This document shows positions 4,988 through 7,969 of a DNA stretch of 7,969 nt, one piece after another; position 1 is the stretch's first letter, and the number at the start of each line of letters is the position of its first letter. Both the position numbers and the translations under genes were made by a program. Origin of the DNA: Woeseia sp. (GTDB lineage Bacteria; Pseudomonadota; Gammaproteobacteria; Steroidobacterales; Woeseiaceae); assembly GCA_003229095.1 (NCBI GenBank), contig QIHS01000170.1, positions 1 through 7,969 of the forward strand, written 5' to 3'. The notes under the pieces are model-generated. The model did no database searches, was not told where the DNA came from, and was given only the letters and a program-made list of their open reading frames with translations.

Positions 4988-7546
4988 ATGAGCACGCATC
5001 CTGACAATAAGCTGCCAAACTTGCAGGCGCAGTTGCTGAACCTGGAAAAACGACTCCAGGGGCAGACAACCGATGAGGACATGTTGGGCGAGGTTGGCTC
5101 GGCGATGAAGCTCCTGTTGTCCAACAATAGCGACAGCGAAGAACATATCTGCGACATGCTGCAAAAGCAGTTTGATGCGGGCCACCTGCGCAAAGAGAGC
5201 TATGAGCTCGTACAAGACCTGCTCGGTCGAATGGTCACAGAAAAGTTGGTCGAATCGCCATTGCCGGCGGACAGTTCCGTCGCTGACGATCTATTTGCGG
5301 AGACGGCCGTCATAGAGGAACAGGCCGAAGCCCAAATTGCCGCAATGATTCCACCGCCAGTGAAAAAGGTGGCTGTCCGCGAAGTTTCTATTGGCTCTGT
5401 TCTGCGCGACCGCTTTTTGCTCAAAGAGCGAGTTGCCGAGGGCAGCATGGGCGTTGTGTATAAAGCACTGGACAAGCGTCTTGCAGAGGCTGGTGCGAAG
5501 GATTCACAAGTCGCAATCAAAGTATTGAGTCCGCAATTGTCCAGAAACGGAAGCGCACTGCGGGCGTTGCAACAGGAGGCGGCCAAAGGTCGCTGCCTGA
5601 CTCATCCCAATATCGTTCATTTCATCGATCTGGATCGTGATGAAGAACTCTATTTTATTGTCATGGAATGGATTGAAGGGCGTTCGTTATCGAGCATTCT
5701 GGATGCCAAAAGAGGTAGCGGCCTCGATTTGCCCACGACGCTGGATATTGTTCGGAATATCGCCCTCGCACTCGACTACGCGCATCAGCGCGGCGTTATT
5801 CATGCGGATGTGAAGCCGGGCAACGTCATGTTGTCGACCGATGGGGTCGTGAAGTTGATCGATTTCGGCGTCGCGCATGTTCGCCAGAAAGAGGAAGAGG
5901 GTAAGTCCCGATTGAATCCCGGTGTAACGAGTGGCGGCACGCCAGCGTATTCAAGCATGCAAGTGCTGACAGGCGAATTGCCGGTCGCAGCGGACGATGT
6001 TTTCTCGCTTGCCTGCCTCATGTATCGCATGATTGCCGGGTACCGTGTTTTCGGGCCCCGCGACGCAGCACATGCGGCGCAAGATGGAATGGGACCACAG
6101 CAGCCGAAAGGACTGAGCGACGAATTCTGGCAGATACTCAAAAAAGCGTTGGCCTACTCGCGCGTGACACGCTATCCCACGCCAAAAGCATTTGTTGCAG
6201 CTCTTGACGCCGTCAGCGCGAAGAGTCGGGGGGCTGCTAAACAGCCAGCGCCGGCTCCAGTCGAGGAAGTTCCGAATATCCGGACAGAACCTTTACTCGC
6301 TACCCAGAACGACACCGCTCCTGTAACAGCGGTCAGCGCAGATAAGGACTTCGTCGCGCCGTTACATGCCGGGCACGAATCGATCATGTATGAACCCGAT
6401 GAGGACGAGCCGCCGAGGTCATCCTGGCGACTGGCGTTTCTCGGACTCACGCTAATCGTCGCTGCCTGGGGCATCGTGACACAAACCAATCTGATCGACC
6501 GGTATGCGCAGATAGCCGAATCGATTGATGTTTCCTCCCTCGTGAATGCGGGAGATGACGCCCAAATCGTCGATGCACCTGCCGTCGACTATTCCGCGCA
6601 GGATATTGCCGAATATGTCCCGGACGCGAACGAAACAGATGCAATGAGCGAAGAGGAACCCGCTGAGCTGATTGAAGAATTGCTGATCGGCGAAGATTTG
6701 ATCTCCAAGACCGGGATCGAGCAGATGGCAGAGCAAGCGGCAGAAAACGTCGCGGAAGTGTCGCCACCCGACCTCGAATATGTCGCTGAAGATTTGCATC
6801 TGCCGCCGGCAACGCTGACGGTGAATTTCACCTCAGGCATCGCAAATGCGACTGCGTTCGATCTTGTTATTCGCGAAGACAGCACAGCAGCTTCAGTTGA
6901 ATTTGTACGGGTTGATAGCGCTGAAGCGCTTTCCGTATCGCTCATCGAAGCAGAATTCAACGGCAATCGTTCGCCTTTGGCTTCTGGTCAGTATTCTATA
7001 GAGAACGAAGGCAATCTGAGCTTCGCCGCCGGGCAGCAACGTGGGCGCCTGACTGTTTCAATGCGTTCCAATCCAGTGCGAGAATCGGACCAGCAAATTG
7101 GACTACGAATTGTCGCGGTCGATAATCCGCTAATTGTCCTCGCCAAGATAAACCTTGTGCTGGAAGATGATGACCAACGAGCATTTGAGTCGAGATTGCC
7201 GCCGAATACTGTTGGTTTTGCGGTCAACCAGATATCGGTCCGTGAATCGGATCCCGCAGCTCAAATTGATGTCATTCGTTACAAACCCGACAACACCGTA
7301 TTGGAAGTCGCTTACGAAATCACCGGGGTGACCGCGAGTGAAGGCCAGGACTATTTCATGACCGGGCTTCCTGTCATTTATTTCGGTCCCGGACAACGAA
7401 GCGCACGAATTCTCATTCCCCTGGGACAGGATGCACGTCCCGAAGCAGACGAAGCTTTTATGCTCCAGCTCCCGGACCAGCACTCATCTGCAGATGCCAA
7501 CATTTTTTCGCAAATTGTAGTTATGATCCGGGACGACGACTCGTAG
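4988..7546 (+). CDS. Transmembrane Ser/Thr kinase-like protein with tandem periplasmic Calx-beta-like domains
   Basis: 852 residues from the ATG at 4988; a TTG at 4952 would add 12 residues but falls upstream of the hairpin and lacks a Shine-Dalgarno. Residues 1-130 are helical, with a short segment (56-82) reminiscent of SHOCT helices. The Hanks-type kinase domain spans about 135-410: glycine loop AEGSMGVVY (150-158, first Gly replaced by Ala), K178 in VAIKVL, E197 in the C-helix, HADVKPGN (272-279), DFG (292-294) and DVFSL (337-341). HRD is HAD, and the APE end of the activation segment reads SMQ after GTPAYS. A Pro/Ala-rich linker (411-479) leads to one membrane helix (481-499), then an acidic stretch (520-605) and two Calx-beta-like domains (608-729 and 741-852), each ending in a DDD cluster; the second has ASEGQDY and EADEAF. 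Topology predicts a cytoplasmic kinase with an extracytoplasmic sensor. ATP and metal residues suggest activity despite the altered motifs. The substrate is unknown. Confidence 0.85.
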   Translation: MSTHPDNKLPNLQAQLLNLEKRLQGQTTDEDMLGEVGSAMKLLLSNNSDSEEHICDMLQKQFDAGHLRKESYELVQDLLGRMVTEKLVESPLPADSSVADDLFAETAVIEEQAEAQIAAMIPPPVKKVAVREVSIGSVLRDRFLLKERVAEGSMGVVYKALDKRLAEAGAKDSQVAIKVLSPQLSRNGSALRALQQEAAKGRCLTHPNIVHFIDLDRDEELYFIVMEWIEGRSLSSILDAKRGSGLDLPTTLDIVRNIALALDYAHQRGVIHADVKPGNVMLSTDGVVKLIDFGVAHVRQKEEEGKSRLNPGVTSGGTPAYSSMQVLTGELPVAADDVFSLACLMYRMIAGYRVFGPRDAAHAAQDGMGPQQPKGLSDEFWQILKKALAYSRVTRYPTPKAFVAALDAVSAKSRGAAKQPAPAPVEEVPNIRTEPLLATQNDTAPVTAVSADKDFVAPLHAGHESIMYEPDEDEPPRSSWRLAFLGLTLIVAAWGIVTQTNLIDRYAQIAESIDVSSLVNAGDDAQIVDAPAVDYSAQDIAEYVPDANETDAMSEEEPAELIEELLIGEDLISKTGIEQMAEQAAENVAEVSPPDLEYVAEDLHLPPATLTVNFTSGIANATAFDLVIREDSTAASVEFVRVDSAEALSVSLIEAEFNGNRSPLASGQYSIENEGNLSFAAGQQRGRLTVSMRSNPVRESDQQIGLRIVAVDNPLIVLAKINLVLEDDDQRAFESRLPPNTVGFAVNQISVRESDPAAQIDVIRYKPDNTVLEVAYEITGVTASEGQDYFMTGLPVIYFGPGQRSARILIPLGQDARPEADEAFMLQLPDQHSSADANIFSQIVVMIRDDDS

Positions 7547-7585
7547 ATCATCTTTTCGCGAGTCGAATAAGTACTCACTGACTCG
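7537..7585. repeat. Three alternating GACTCG/CGAGTC elements spanning the kinase-ilvD junction
   Basis: GACTCG at 7538-7543, its complement CGAGTC at 7559-7564 and GACTCG again at 7580-7585 are spaced exactly 21 nt apart. In RNA the middle copy can pair with either flank: CGACTCG with CGAGTCG (7537-7543/7559-7565, 7 bp) or CGAGTC with GACTCG (7559-7564/7580-7585, 6 bp), both with 15-nt loops. The two stems are mutually exclusive. The last copy touches the weak GAG ribosome-binding region of ilvD. No T-run follows, so this is not an obvious terminator. Confidence 0.4.
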
Positions 7586-7595
7586 AGCGAATCCT

Positions 7596-7969
7596 ATGGA
7601 AGAAAAAGAACTACGCCGTTATTCACGCGTTGTTGTTGATGGCGTTGAACAGGCACCCAGTCGTGCCATGTTGCGCGCAGTTGGATTTACAGACGAAGAT
7701 TTCAAGCGGCCGCAGATTGGCATTGCTTCGACCTGGAGCATGACGACTCCCTGCAATATGCACATCAATGACCTTGCGAAAAAGGCGGGCGAGGGTGCAG
7801 ACGACGCCGGCGGCAAGAGCGTCATCTTCAATACCATTACCGTATCGGATGGCATCGCAATGGGCACCATCGGTATGCGCTATTCTTTGGTGTCGCGGGA
7901 AATTATTGCGGACTCAATCGAGGCAGTCACGGGGGCGGAGGGGTTTGACGGACTCATTGCCATCGGCGG
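7596..7969 (+). CDS. ilvD: Dihydroxy-acid dehydratase, N-terminal part
   Basis: 124 codons are visible and the gene continues past the right edge. IlvD dehydrates 2,3-dihydroxy-isovalerate and 2,3-dihydroxy-3-methylvalerate to the 2-oxo acids preceding valine/leucine and isoleucine. Visible signatures are PSRAMLRAVGF (21-31), TPCN with iron-sulfur ligand C53, VSDGIAMG (83-90) with the likely metal ligand D85, and YSLVSREIIADSIEAV (96-111). The sequence breaks off after IAIG, just before the expected GCDK motif with the second cluster cysteine. The TPCN form resembles the [2Fe-2S] dehydratases (Mycobacterium type). The ATG at 7596 has only a weak GAG-type Shine-Dalgarno about 8 nt upstream. 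It follows the kinase gene by 49 nt on the same strand. A sugar-acid dehydratase of the same superfamily is less likely. Confidence 0.88.
   Translation, partial: MEEKELRRYSRVVVDGVEQAPSRAMLRAVGFTDEDFKRPQIGIASTWSMTTPCNMHINDLAKKAGEGADDAGGKSVIFNTITVSDGIAMGTIGMRYSLVSREIIADSIEAVTGAEGFDGLIAIG

Noticed and set aside
6447..6812. Two long overlapping minus-strand frames (121 and 115 codons)
   Set aside because: Both are antisense to the kinase membrane and acidic-linker coding region and lack recognisable domains.
7559..7585. Intrinsic terminator between kinase and ilvD
   Set aside because: Stem is only 6 bp with a 15-nt loop and no T-run follows; treated as a possible regulatory repeat instead.

Overview
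The window reads as dense chromosomal DNA from a Gram-negative proteobacterium, most likely a gammaproteobacterium. The basis is a secreted TonB-domain protein, [2Fe-2S]-type dihydroxy-acid dehydratase, a transmembrane Ser/Thr kinase with Calx-beta-like domains, short intergenic gaps and moderate GC. I cannot fix the genus; a marine Chromatiales/Woeseia-like lineage is only a guess. No tRNA, rRNA, CRISPR array, insertion sequence or phage gene was seen.

Layout: the left third (1-2349) is a two-gene minus-strand operon. It starts with a cytoplasmic protein carrying a diverged class III nucleotidyl-cyclase-like domain. A signal-peptide TPR protein ending in a TonB C-terminal domain follows, overlapping by four bases (TTGA) and running off the left edge. 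A 196-bp divergent intergenic region (2350-2545) holds one plausible sigma70 promoter facing right, with a near-palindrome in its spacer. Rightward come a PLP-dependent serine/threonine dehydratase-like enzyme (TTG start), an FAD-linked D-2-hydroxyacid dehydrogenase overlapping it by 7 nt, a small UUCG-capped hairpin, a large transmembrane Ser/Thr kinase-like protein, a short gap with three alternating GACTCG/CGAGTC elements, and the 5' part of ilvD.

Functional reading: two themes are interleaved. One is 2-oxo-acid metabolism: the dehydratase, the D-2-hydroxyacid dehydrogenase and IlvD all yield 2-oxo acids, and two of them could feed isoleucine/valine synthesis. The other is envelope signalling: a kinase with an extracytoplasmic Calx-beta-like region, a cyclase-like protein with key residues replaced, and a periplasmic TPR-TonB protein. 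The most unusual item is the kinase, which combines several altered catalytic motifs with a periplasmic double Calx-beta-like sensor. Whether the signalling genes work together is inference from proximity only.
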